A stretch of 64,000 bases of DNA from Cerrena zonata (Eukaryota; Basidiomycota; Agaricomycetes; Polyporales; Cerrenaceae): contig JASBNA010000034.1 of NCBI GenBank assembly GCA_038087015.1, positions 1 through 64,000 on the forward strand, read 5' to 3'. Below, one piece after another: positions 11,673 through 22,270 of the stretch. Under the pieces are notes generated by a model. The model was given only the letters and a program-made list of their open reading frames with translations. It did not search any database and was not told the origin of the DNA. Numbering within the stretch: the stretch's first letter is position 1; the number at the start of each line of letters is the position of its first letter. Position numbers and translations under genes: made by a program.

Positions 11673-12443
11673 TTATATAGGTTTGATCTTGAAGTGCAAG
11701 GAGATCAATGAGAAAATGAGGCACTGGGGAACGTTGGTCAGCAGACCGTTCGAGATCTAAGAGGTTCAGGGGACAAACCTTAAGATCTTGCACGAGGTAG
11801 TAGAACACACGGAGACCTTCAGGGTCTTCACTGTCCTGGATATCGACCAGAGAACCAATCTTCGCAGTCTGATGCCAGTAGTCAGTACATGTTAGAAGCA
11901 ACATCAGCTGAGGACATACTTCAAATGCGATATGGTCATTGCCAACACGAATTTCCAACTCCTGTTTGCCGACAATGTTTTTCTTTGGCCAATTGGCATC
12001 GTCCTCCCTGTTGCCATAGTTTAACCATCCACACAACTACTGAGAAGAAGGAGTGCTTACTTGGTAATCTCACTTGACTCTACTATCCGTTTGAGTTCCT
12101 TTACAACCAAGGGGCCAATCCACACTACACCAAAACATGAGCAATGTTCCTGAAAGAAACATGACGAAAGCACCCACTTTCTTTACGAATCAAACTATCA
12201 TTGCGATAGTTAGAGTTGTTTGCATAACGCAACCTGCCATGAGAGTACTCGAACTCGAGGAACTCGTGACCGTGCTTTCCAGAATGTCCTGTACTGAAGC
12301 CAACGTCAGTGTTCAAGCTCATTAAAGTTAATGAAAATGATACTTACTAGTATCTAAGAGAGAACGGCGTGAGCTATTAAGGCGCACGCCGTGAGGCTGT
12401 TCCCATACCGGAGGTAGAAAGGGTCGTTTTCAAGCGAGGTCAT
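11673..12443 (-). CDS. mago: Protein mago nashi homolog (exon junction complex)
   Basis: A seven-exon gene on the minus strand, 149 residues: 12443-12409, 12353-12348, 12293-12178, 12124-12061, 12007-11920, 11868-11779 and 11723-11673. The product runs from [20 protein letters not shown] through [11 protein letters not shown] and [15 protein letters not shown] to [12 protein letters not shown], so the full length of Mago is present with its conserved C-terminus. Mago pairs with Y14 (RBM8A) in the exon junction complex, acting in the nucleus and cytoplasm on spliced mRNAs. Exon 2 is 6 nt (ATACTA) and supplies the Arg-Tyr-Tyr of the FYLRYY motif; skipping it would delete two residues in frame. 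The intron-rich structure makes this a good test of splice-model accuracy. Very secure. Confidence 0.96.
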
Positions 12444-12686
12444 CGTGTTCGTCCTGTTCGTCGTTGGGGGTGAAAGCGTGAAGGACGAGTTCGCTAAACG
12501 CGGTTCAGGTGGGGGGTCGCTTACGTAACGCCATCAGGTCCCATTAAGGCAACTCCTGTAGTCGGACACTCTTGAGTAAGGCCGCAAAAAGGGTGTCTTA
12601 TTTCCTTGAAGCCTGTAAAAGAGACCAGGTAAAGATGTATAGCATCTATTACTACTCCAAGAAGGTCCAAAAAGTGGTTAATAGCT
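12444..12686 (-). promoter_or_regulatory. Intergenic region upstream of mago
   Basis: A 243-base gap between the stop of the TcdA-type gene and the mago start, both minus strand. It must hold the terminator of one and the promoter of the other; no TATA box is obvious. Confidence 0.4.
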
Positions 12687-14331
12687 CTACATGACCCATT
12701 CTTGCACCTTCCTGACCTCCCCACTCCGCCTCTTCACAACCTCAGCAGTCTCCTTCCCCCACAGTTCCTCAGGACTCTTCTTCTCACCCTCACCAAAACA
12801 TTCTTTTATGTGCTTCTCCGCTTCTGTAGACTCCATCGAGACACAGTTCTCCAAAGTGAGAGGAAGTTTTAGGTCCCAACGGACTAATGTTGGACGAGTA
12901 GGGACTGCGTGTGGTGGAATGATAGAACGTCCCCGGTGAATGTCTTCGAATAGTAGCGCGACGTCATCTTCGTCTAGAGGTAATCGACTAAGCCAATATC
13001 AGCGTTTTGTTCTATGATAGGAATGGATAAGAAACTTACTTGATAGCAGTGCCGGCTAGCTTTTCTTCGCGGTGTAGAAGGTCGCGATAGATACGTTCGT
13101 AGAGTTTCTTTCTACCCTTGATGGGAAGGGGATTCAAGATAGGTTTACCAGCAAGATCACAAATAATGTATGATGCGATATTTAAGCCAAAAATCGACGG
13201 TAAAGGACCTATGATAAAGCAAATGTTATAAGACGAATATAAGTTGCACCTTCAGAGATCTACCTACCGAGCACGGGCAATATCCGGACTCTGAAATCAT
13301 CGAAGACACCGAGTTCCTTGACATTTCCCTTCTCAAATTCCTCTTCCGGTAGAGGTAATAATTTAACATCCCCTGGTACTTCAGTGGAATACACCACGGG
13401 GATTCCCGACGATACGCCTTCAAGTCGTAGTCGACGACGTACGGCACGAGCCAAAGGATCATAGACGGTGAAAGAAATATCGCTGATTTGGATGCGGGTT
13501 GGGTCGCATTTGGCACCTGCACCCATGGAGGAGAATACTTTGATTTTGTTGTCGTGACAGTATTTCAGAAGGTCCACTTTGGTGGTGATATTGTCTATGG
13601 CATCTGGAAGTCCCACCATTTAACGTGTTCTTAAAACAAAGAATATCCGAGAAAGAACATACCAATGACCCAATCTGCACCTTCAAGCAGGTCTCCGCCC
13701 TCTTCCTTCCTCCAAATTTCAACTCGAGAATCCACACTAACCCACCGAGAAAACTGCTTCAAGGCCCTCTCAATACACCTGACTTTGGGAGTCCCGACAT
13801 CAGCCAGAGTTGCAGTCGCATGTCGGTTTAACGACGACAATGTGACATAATCAAAGTCAACTAATCGAATGTTTGTTATACCCCTTCAGATCACTATAAG
13901 AACCAGTTAATAATAAACAAGAGAAAAGATGAGACGTACGATCTCACAAGCATAACTGCAGCCCAGCTCCCCACACCTCCACAGCCAACAACCACAACGG
14001 TACCCTTCCGGATTTTAGCCATGCCTTCTTCTCCAAAGAACGCATAGTTCCGAGCTAGTTGCTCTCGAATGAGTTCCTCATCATAATCTATACCTAGACT
14101 GCTCGAAACATCCGGCGGTAGTTTGATGTCGATGGAGGAGGGTGACGGAAGAGTAGTGTCTGACTCTTGTTTACGCTGTGCAAGTGATTGGAGAATGTCT
14201 CGATCAAGGTCTCGACGTTTTTGTTTCCGTGTACGCTGCGAGTAGGCAGATATCAACCCAGCGGTAGCGGCAGAGGCAGCAAGTGCAGTAAGCACCAATT
14301 GTGTTCGGTGCGAAGACAGGTCAAAGTTCAT
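12687..14331 (-). CDS. tRNA threonylcarbamoyladenosine dehydratase (TcdA/Tcd1/Tcd2 family)
   Basis: Five exons, 472 residues: 14331-13940, 13883-13663, 13603-13268, 13208-13040 and 12987-12687. Residues ~10-30 form a hydrophobic segment (LVLTALAASAATAGLISAYS), matching the membrane anchor of yeast Tcd1/Tcd2, which sit on the mitochondrial outer membrane. The ThiF/E1-like Rossmann core shows VVVVGCGGVGSWAAVML (ATP-binding glycine loop), NIRLVDFDYVTLSSLNRHA (the RxxN-type block) and SSMGAGAKCDPTRIQ. The family uses ATP to cyclise t6A at position 37 of ANN-decoding tRNAs to ct6A. The yeast proteins have the same length class (about 430-450 residues). The start at 14331 is the first Met before the anchor. 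A divergent PBDC1 gene starts 491 bases away. Confidence 0.93.
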
Positions 14332-14822
14332 CTAGATATTTCGTTTAGTGGGTTATAAGAATATACAGGATGGTATGACTATGATCCTCACTTTTCAGGA
14401 CTCTGCAAGGCCTTCTTGGAAAACCGTCTGGTAGGTGGCGGTGGTGGTTAGCATTATGGAACATTACAAAAGTAAATCAGATCATTCCGTAGCACGTCAC
14501 TCCGCTAATGAATTCGAAACCCGTTTGTACAAAGCATTATCTTGTAAAATATTCTCATGAACCCCGCATATAACATTCATCGTTATTCTACAACTCCTCA
14601 GAAATAGTTCTATATTTTTGCCCAAATGTAATGGCGAGGATCTGCCCAAGATTGTTCCCGACGAGGAGGATGTGCCACGTGCAACAGGGCCCATGACCAT
14701 GATGACCTCGGCAATAGCTCTCATCCCAAGCAGACCTCTCTTCCAACTACGCCCTTGCCAGCTCACTCCTTGTTCTCAACCCTCATTTGCATCTTGTCCG
14801 AACATCCACTCTCTCATTCGCA
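14332..14822. promoter_or_regulatory. Shared divergent promoter region (Tcd-type gene / PBDC1)
   Basis: 491 bases between two divergently transcribed start codons. It contains CACGTGC near 14677-14683, an E-box-like core, but nothing that can be assigned with certainty. Confidence 0.4.
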
Positions 14823-15800
14823 ATGACTACCACTTTCGATCCCAACACTGCTCAAAATGCGATCGAGGTACGTCGAACTACAATTCAGGTATTTCGTGGG
14901 TTCGATTCTAATATGCCTTGCAGATCGAGAAACAGTAAGAACACCCTCTTCACAACCCTATTCAGCGTTGACGTTTCCTGGATAGGTTTGCTGTAAAAGC
15001 GGTAGAACACGCACAGGTGCGTGTCCTCTACACATCTCCAAACCACTGCTCGCTGATTCAGTCAGCTTAATAGACATACTGGAATCTTCTGGAAAAGGTT
15101 CCCCCACGCGATTTGAGGCTCACAAAGTATGTAGTTATTTCCCAGGAAGTGTTTACAATAACCTTACAAGTATCGGATTATCAGGTTGGACGATGAGATC
15201 TACGAACACTTGATGACCACCTTCCCTGAGCTCAATCAGGAACCGTATGAGGGTGTCACCAAGCTCGATGAGGACAGTATGAAGAGCAAGGAAGGCAAGG
15301 AGAAGTGGCATAATTTCATTCAGGCGTGAGTCTGTTATGACTTCGATCAAACAAATTTGTGAATTTGATGTATCTCGGTTCTATTTAGGTACGAGAAGAA
15401 GATCCAGGATTACAACTTTGGTTCGCTCATCCGTACGGACGCTCGTGAAGAGTACAGTGAAACAAACACCATCTTCGGTCAGTCCTCGACTCACCTTTTG
15501 TGACAGCACATGCTGACTTTGAGCCATTCTAGTTACCCGTATACAGGTCGGTCGTTATGATTTAACATCTTACATACCCCATTCACTAACAGGAACCCTA
15601 CGCGATGTTAGTTCTATGCTTTCGAGGTACGTGCCCATTACCATCACCCCTTCGCTCAAACTTACCCTTTCTGTTAGATTGCCCGCAACCGTCTCGGCCT
15701 GAACGACCGCGCACACGAGATCGCGAAGGAAGAAGCCGCAAAAGAGAAAGCAAAGGCTGAGCGCGAGAAGGCGAAAGGCAAGAAGAAGGCGAAGAACTGA
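14823..15800 (+). CDS. PBDC1 / yeast YPL225W (Chp1) homolog, eEF1A chaperone
   Basis: Nine exons, 173 residues: 14823-14867, 14924-14934, 14986-15016, 15074-15126, 15185-15325, 15389-15477, 15533-15546, 15612-15626 and 15678-15800. The product contains QFAVKAVEHAQTYWNLLEK, DDEIYEHLMTTFPE, KIQDYNFGSLIRTD and FEIARNRLGLND, which line up with the PBDC1 family along its length. A lysine/alanine-rich tail (KEEAAKEKAKAEREKAKG) follows. The yeast protein works at the ribosome as a dedicated chaperone for newly made eEF1A, so a cytosolic co-translational role is expected. Four exons are 11-31 nt, unusually small. The old name 'polysaccharide biosynthesis domain' is a misnomer. Confidence 0.93.
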
Positions 15801-16256
15801 CCAGGAACGTCTGCGCAGATATCCTGACTTCACTCTTGTACTACCACAGCCTCACCCGTACCCACATACCATTTGCAACACATCGCACAAATTTGTAACA
15901 GGTTTCTAGGACAAAAAGGAATTGTTGGTTCGCATATAATTATTTGACAATGGTTAACTGGTAGCGTTTGTTTACGCACGTCCGTCGGTTCCGTTTCGAG
16001 AGCAAGTTAGCGCGCATAACCTTTCCCCATACGCTCAACGTCAAACAGTGGCGACATCTAAACAATGGCGATAACTCCAAAGAGTTCACTGCCGGGTTCC
16101 ATGACTCATGAGGTTTGTTATGTTCCGACATTGACCACACGAATGGTTGGCCGTTCTTGTGGTCCAGGTCAATGGCGTAGCGCATGTCCCGTCAAAGGGG
16201 CCTTGCCAGCCAAACCCAAATTAATATATTGCCTCTCGGCTAGAGCATGTCTGTAG
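15801..16256. other. Intergenic region, nothing recognised
   Basis: About 450 bases between PBDC1 and the zinc-finger gene. It should contain the PBDC1 3' end and the proximal promoter of the next gene; no other structure is seen. Confidence 0.4.
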
Positions 16257-16265
16257 TATATAAAA
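16257..16265 (+). promoter_or_regulatory. TATA box of zinc-finger gene 1
   Basis: TATATAAAA lies about 95 bases upstream of the start at 16360, a typical fungal TATA spacing. Confidence 0.6.
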
Positions 16266-16359
16266 GGAGCCTGAGGTGACTCTTCGTTTCTCATTCCCCG
16301 AACTCCCTCCCCTTCAGACCTACATAACTTATCACTCCCGTACCTCCTCAAACTTCAAG

Positions 16360-17090
16360 ATGATTATGATCAAGGTATGTATCGTCCTATTCTACATGGT
16401 CTATACATACTAATAGAATGCTTTGTCAGAAACGCAAAGAACAAACGAAATGCCCTATATGCCCCAAATCCTTTGAACGATGCAACATCGGACACCATTT
16501 ACGACAGAAACATGGGGAGAGGAAAGCTCCCAAAAGCTTGTTTGTAACACTTGCTACCAGAAAACAATCAGTTTCTGACTTAAGCTTATTACAGATGTCC
16601 TTGGCCAGATTGCGGCACACAAATAGTACATGGCAAAAGCGCGATGAAATGCCATATGTACTTACAGTGAGTCGAACTTGACCTACATCATATCGTCGTA
16701 CTAATGATTTCCATGAAAAGCACGAACCCGCGAGCCGAATCTTGTGGTCACGTAGACAAAGTGGACGGACAAAAGATTATGTGCAGATACAGAATTTTTA
16801 ATGATATCATGATGGATGGCCACAAGGCAGCATGCCATAAGGGTTGTGTCGATGAAAATACGCCACCCATCTTACATCATGAAATCAAAGTCGAACCTGG
16901 TATTCAAGCTAGTCCGATACCGACCACAGATCCCTTCGGCTTCCTAGAGGGTCTGATACCCCTCAATGCAGAAGACCAGGACGATTGTGAAAGTGATATT
17001 TGGGCGATGACATGCTCCGAGGCAACTTCTACGACTGTTTTAGGGGACCATTCAGGTCTACATTGGGCATCGAATGCATCAGCTATTTGA
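16360..17090 (+). CDS. C2H2-type zinc-finger protein 1
   Basis: Four exons, 188 residues: 16360-16374, 16430-16539, 16595-16666 and 16721-17090. Three Cys/His clusters are visible: CPICPKSFERCNIGHHLRQKH (C-x2-C-x12-H-x4-H), CPWPDCGTQIVHGKSAMKCH and CGHVDKVDGQKIMC with HKAACH. The last ~90 residues are acidic and contain LEGLIPLNAEDQDDCE, shared with the paralog at 18088-20200. This is likely a small nuclear DNA-binding regulator restricted to basidiomycetes; no named family is recognised. Intron positions and phases match the paralog through the third finger, so the two arose by tandem duplication. The first exon codes for just five residues. Confidence 0.75.
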
Positions 17091-18014
17091 TAAGAGAGAC
17101 CCAAACCCATATCAACGGTTGCCTGCCGGCCTCGTTTTGGTGAAGTTAACTCGCTCGACTATACACTATTCCTCACGAAACGTCGCTGGTAATACAACGT
17201 CGTTAGTATACAGGTTACGCGGTTACACCGCAACCATCGTAGTAATAGACTAGTGTACTGTAACCATAATGGTATCGTATATTTCACACTCACACCTTGA
17301 TGTATAATCCATTCCTCGAAGCCTAGGACATCGCCAAAGTAAGGTCTTCCCTGTTATAACCTGAATTCGATTATTCTTCTGACCCAAATGTTTTCCATTA
17401 TAGTGGGTGGCAAAGTGGTAGGGAGCGTATCGTCTATCAGCCTGGCATCCTGGATTGTTACACGTTTTCTAGTGTATGATCATGATACCACTATACTCTC
17501 CCGGTGTCGTCACCTGCGAACACTCAACCGGTGTCTTCTTTCAGGAGATTCGTACACACTGGCAGCACCGACCAGGGTCGCTCAAGGATGCGGGGGAGAT
17601 GCCCCGCGGTTCACCGGTGGTAATTCATAGAGCCACTCATCATACGGAGGTGATAATAGCTTGCCTTAATCGTTCTCGGTGTCAGAAAACATGAGGCCTG
17701 AGGCCTCATGGGTTAGACAATGGAATACACGCCTTACCAAATGCGGCCAACCTGTTCCTTCTAAAAACGTTTCTCCAGGTCGATGCTTGTTCGATCCTCT
17801 GTTGAAGCCTTGGCCTCTCTCGCTGTAGCGCACAAGGAAGACAGTTACCTTGTATCTTCTGACTCAGATACGATCTCTTTTTAGGTCTTTTGACAATAGG
17901 TTTCCATGGATGCTGTGTTGTTCCCATTGACCGCTCGACGTTCCATCTCCGACCTTCAGAGCACTAACCCTCGTGGAATTTACCCAAGGCGCATCATTGA
18001 CCTCCCTCTGTAGG
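17091..18014. other. Intergenic region with a perfect palindrome
   Basis: About 920 bases between the two zinc-finger genes. The only structure I see is the inverted repeat at 17690-17710. Confidence 0.5.
17690..17710. repeat. 21-bp palindrome (10-bp perfect arms, 1-nt centre)
   Basis: CATGAGGCCT G AGGCCTCATG. Its arms are perfect reverse complements with a single central base, the arrangement of a dimeric regulator site. It sits about 380 bases upstream of zinc-finger gene 2. Confidence 0.8.
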
Positions 18015-18021
18015 TATAAAT
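18015..18021 (+). promoter_or_regulatory. TATA box of zinc-finger gene 2
   Basis: TATAAAT, 73 bases upstream of the start codon at 18088. Confidence 0.6.
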
Positions 18022-18619
18022 ACGAAGGAGTTATGGGGCTTCTCCCTATAAACGTTATTTGGTTTCTTCGTAACTCGACTGGTCGAAATGGTGGTAAGAA
18101 CCAATGCGCCAGACTACACAATAACATCTACTAATATGCATTGACTTGACTAGAAACAATCTAGAAAGGGAAGCACACATTGTCCATTATGCTCCAAGAA
18201 GATAAGCCGGAGTAACGTTGGAAAGCATTTGCGGACCGTCCATGGAGGCAACAATGGCCAGGAGGAATTGTATGTTCAAACAGACAAAGAGACAGCATAC
18301 ACTCATCATGGGCGTTCATTCTAACAGATGTCCTTGGCCAGATTGTGGAATGCAGTCAGGCAGTAAAAATGAGATGAAGACACATCTGTACGCACAGTAA
18401 GTGATTGCTTGGAGTGGTATACTAAACGCAATGTTTAACGCATGGTTGTGTAGTACCGATGTCCAAGCCATACCCTGCCCCCATTTCAAAGAGTCGCCCA
18501 ACGGAGAGTGGATCCATTGCAGAAACAAGCTCTTCAATCAGTCAAAGTTTAGGCACCATCTATCTATTATACAAAAGAGAGTGGTCTCCGAGATCCCCGA
18601 GACAAAGAGGCCCTCTGAT

Positions 18620-19730
18620 TGGCTGATACTTATTACCTCTCCCACGCTCGACCTAACCCTATGTACGTACGTTCCTGTGTTCCGAGCCTGCTTACTACCA
18701 CATCGTCCTCTGCTTTCTTGACTCAACGATGTCCTTTATATATCTCTTGAATCCTGAACATGAACTTGGACCAATCAATCCGACTCTCTGGGATCTTGAC
18801 CTTTTTACAGTTGTGATATTGTTGTAACCCACGGCGCCATTAACTGCCCGCCTAATTGGGCTTTTCGTGGTTGACCACCGAAGGGTGCAGTACAGTGTAT
18901 CCCTACAAGAGGCAAGAATACCCTATTCTCTCTATGTCATCCCAAGTTCCAATAACGGTCATATCTGTCTTTAGATATCACCAATACCTCCTCGCTGAAG
19001 CTGCTGCCAATGTTCCGTCTCGCTGAGAAGAGGAATTGTACCCCGGGAGTCATGTTTGAGGCAGACGTTTAGCTTTCCTCATGCGAAAGAGTAAAAATAT
19101 GGGGGTCTATGACCTCTATTACTCAAACAGTCCCTCCGCCGATTTCAAAGCCTTCTACAACATTTGTTATTGATGCTTGATTGATGCTTGAGACAACAGC
19201 CTAGAATGGACTCTGAGCTACTAGCCCGCAACAAACATCTATGAGAAAACTTGGAGGTGAGGTAATATAACTGCTTCTCTTTTACCTGTCTGTTACTTGG
19301 GGTTGGCTCATGTCTTCCATGTGGACGCCTCCATATCCTCTGCACCCTGTCTCGAAGATATTCCTCTACCTGTTTCTCACTTCAGTCCACTCTCAGCTTG
19401 ATCAGCTTACATTCATGTTCATATTTTGATTGTATATACATAATATATATATCTTAAATCACAATAATGAGAACCACTGACATTGGGTAAAACACCAGAT
19501 ACCTCACCCTAAGCGACAGAGCTGCCGGTCCCAAACCGGCAGCGGAGGAGCGTCTTCAGATGGGAGTACTATGCGCGGTAATTTCAACTGTGTTTCATTT
19601 TGAATTCAAACATTTTACCTTATCATCTCTACGTCCCCTGTAAATTGGGATCGCAAATGCTGGTGAGTGATACTAAGCTCGCTAATCTATATGAGTTCAA
19701 TGTTTGCAGTGGACAAGTACAATCATATGT
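18620..19730. mobile_element. Candidate inserted element (solo-LTR-like) in zinc-finger gene 2
   Basis: This non-coding block separates the two conserved halves of the zinc-finger paralog and has no counterpart in gene 1. It includes a possible LTR-like start (TGTTGTAACCCACGG near 18819), an AT-rich stretch (19430-19460) and a strong hairpin. I could not find a convincing target-site duplication or terminal repeats, so an insertion is inferred from the paralog comparison only. Confidence 0.3.
19521..19543. repeat. Hairpin, 9-bp stem with 5-nt loop
   Basis: GCTGCCGGT-CCCAA-ACCGGCAGC, a perfect GC-rich stem in an otherwise AT-rich stretch inside the block that splits zinc-finger gene 2. Confidence 0.8.
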
Positions 19731-20313
19731 AACTAATTACGCAGTTATCGTGCAGCCGCACGGGTTCCTGCTAGTAGACGTATAGTCCATGGTTGGGATA
19801 TGCACAAGAATGAATCCGTCGATCCCTGGATGGAACCGTTTGCGCCGTTTGATTGTGACACCGCACAAGGAGGGAACATCGAAGGTTCCGAAGTGGAGAA
19901 TTCTGGACTGGTATCGAACCGAGTTACTAGGCCGAAGCCCGAGAAAAGGGGAGTCACAAGCCAAGTCTCTACTATCGGCGGGAAGGTCGACGTACCAGAC
20001 CTCCTCCCAACTCTAGAAGGTTTGATTCCCATCAAGGCCGAGGATATAGATGACAGTGAAGTAAGTCTCCAACCAGTCTTGTCTTTTCTTCTTTATTGAT
20101 TTGTATGTCACACCAGCTGCTTAACTACTCAGCGAGTCATAAAAACAAATCATCAGTCTCAGTCTCTCAGAAGAAACTCAAAGCAATTTCCACTGTATAG
20201 CTAGCCACACTCTTCGGAAGAGTTATAGTATTTATTCGGTTATGTACTTACATCATCTAGTGGCATCAATGAAGCCCTCGTATTTCGAAGTTAGTTGGGA
20301 TGAGCATTGGGGG

Positions 20314-22270
20314 CTATAAGGTACCCAGATTAACTTGAAGAGGATAAGGCAGGAGATTTTTCATGTCGTGCACATTCACTTGCAGTAGCCCTCGTTTTAC
20401 TGCTAGAGGGAAGTTCTGCTCGGCATATCTCCTCCTGATGTCAAACGCTTCACTGGTATTCCAAAAATATTCCACGCGAAACTCTTTGAGATGTGTAAAT
20501 CTCTCCAGGTGTTCATCAATCAGTTGAAAGCCGTCGCTTTCAGATGCATCATAAAAGATGATGAGAGAAAGGATTTCGAGATTTGGTGCATTGAGGGCTG
20601 AGATGAGGTGATGAGCAGTCACCATCTCATTTTTGTTCTCATTCTCGTCGAAGCAATATATGCAAAACGTTTTAAGCTTTACCAGCTTCGATAAATCGAG
20701 CGCAGCTTTGACTATGGGTTTGATATCAGCGAAAAAGCGACATGGAATCACCGGTTGACTACGCACGTTGAGATATCGATGTTCCTTGAGTGGGTAATTG
20801 TAGAAAGTCCAGGGAAGGAGAGGCAGCAGTAATTATTCGTCCTGCAGACGCGACGTGAACTGATGGCATTAAATCGAGTGTAGTGAGGCTCGAGGATATA
20901 AACTCGGGAATGAAACAATCTTTCAGACAGTCGAAATTGAACGGGGTGTCAGATGCGAAATTGTCAACTTTGAGCGAACATATCGCAGAAGGCGGATGGA
21001 GGATGGGATAGGCTATTGCTCGATCGTTAGCGGGATGAAAGCGGGGTGCGTCTGTTGCGTGACTTGACTCGTCTATAAGAGGCACCCGATCCTTTAGGGG
21101 GGAGAAATAAGTTTGCTCCAACCAGACTTTTGTCAAGTGGGGGAAAGCGCGTACGAGCGCTGTCAGCGCGTTAGGGGACATGGATACCAGTCCTATATAG
21201 AGCTGACGGACAGATGCCAATTCTGAGAGTGTGCGGATCCAGTCGCAGTATGCGCGCAGATCTTTCTTTTGTGGCTTGGTTATGTTTACATGGCGGATCT
21301 CCAGAGTCCTGAGAGACCGAAGAGGTGTCTCCAGCAAAGAAGGGAAAGCGTACAGCCATCCACTCTTGCAGTTTCCTGAATATCCCAGTAATGTAACCTT
21401 CTGGATATAGCCCACAATGGAGGAGTCGGATCGTACGAGTGAGGCTAATCTCTCCAGCGAGGCCCGCGAGTGGATTTTGATGGAACGGAAAAGATGGGTT
21501 CGAGCAGCAGCCCGCCACACCTTACAGACTGATGCGCAGGAACGCATTGTAAACATTTCCCGATCATCAAGGTCGACATGCTTCCAAAACGTCTCGAGAA
21601 TAAGCCCGTGTAATTCTACAGGGAGTAACAAGGCCTTCGCCCCCTGAGCAACTTCTAGAGAGGCAGTGAGTAGACGCATGAGGCTTGGTTACATTTTATC
21701 CTAACCTTCAATAGTTCCTTGTTCCGATGGATTACTCGTGCGTCTACGTTTCGCTGGCTTGGGATGCTGGGCGTGGTCTGTCCTGTAGGAGAGAGAGGTA
21801 TCAGTAAAGGACTAATGGATAGATCGATGGCTGTACATACACGGCTTCAATGGTATCACGGTCATCCGCAAAATTTCGCTTCTTACACCTGCTTCTGGTT
21901 CTGCTACTGATACTAGTTATGATACTTTGATTAGACTTCTATAACCATTTAATGAATTAGCTGCTTACGGAGCGTTGTATGAGGACTCCTGTTCCACCCC
22001 AGTATTGGGCAATCGAGAAGGTCTAAAGACTGGATAGTAAGCATCTCAACCACTCAAATCAAATCAAATACGTACGGACGTCCTGCCACTTTTCCCGACA
22101 CATTGTCATTGTGTTTCCTGGCATTACCCACCTGCTTCTGCACAGATCTAGCAGTATCACGCCTGATTACTTTATTATCCAAATGAGACAATTAGGGACC
22201 ACTGTGTAACATACAAGGGGCCAAGTTCCGTTTTGCGCTTATTGGCCCTGGAAGCTCGTTTGGGTGGCAT
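20314..22270 (-). CDS. F-box protein with LRR-like region
   Basis: Seven exons, 540 residues: 22270-22215, 22162-22076, 22022-21969, 21906-21841, 21782-21706, 21651-20767 and 20711-20314. The first ~110 residues are basic and disordered with a nuclear-localisation-like patch (KPAKRRRTSNP). An F-box follows (LLLPVELHGLILETFWKHVD through VCKVWRAAARTHLF), then leucine-rich segments (SLRTLEIRHVNI, SSLTTLDLMPS, LSKLVKLKTFCIYC). It would recruit substrates to an SCF ubiquitin ligase. A shorter model starting at 21679 is possible, but the upstream exons join in frame through canonical GT-AG introns and begin with MPPKRASRANKRK, so the long form is preferred. The last intron (20712-20766, 55 nt) is needed to keep the frame open. 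Mushrooms carry large families of this type. Confidence 0.85.

Larger units (their letters stand above)
18088..20200 (+). pseudogene. C2H2-type zinc-finger protein 2, interrupted paralog
   Basis: The 5' half matches gene 1 exon for exon: 18088-18093, 18154-18269, 18328-18396 and an exon from 18454, encoding CPLCSKKISRSNVGKHLRTVH, CPWPDCGMQSGSKNEMKTH and CPHFKESPNGEWIHCRNKL with a closing HH. Shortly after the third finger the similarity stops. The acidic tail (LPTLEGLIPIKAEDIDDSE, compare gene 1) reappears only at about 19740-20060, followed by a short exon ending at 20200. About 1.1 kb without coding character separates the halves. Either an insertion split the gene, or an unusually large intron removes it; other introns here are under 100 nt. 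As read through, the 5' half ends at a stop at 18719-18721. Confidence 0.55.

Noticed and set aside
18620..19730. A full LTR retrotransposon
   Set aside because: No reverse transcriptase, no paired long repeats and no clear target-site duplication; only a solo-LTR-like possibility remains.
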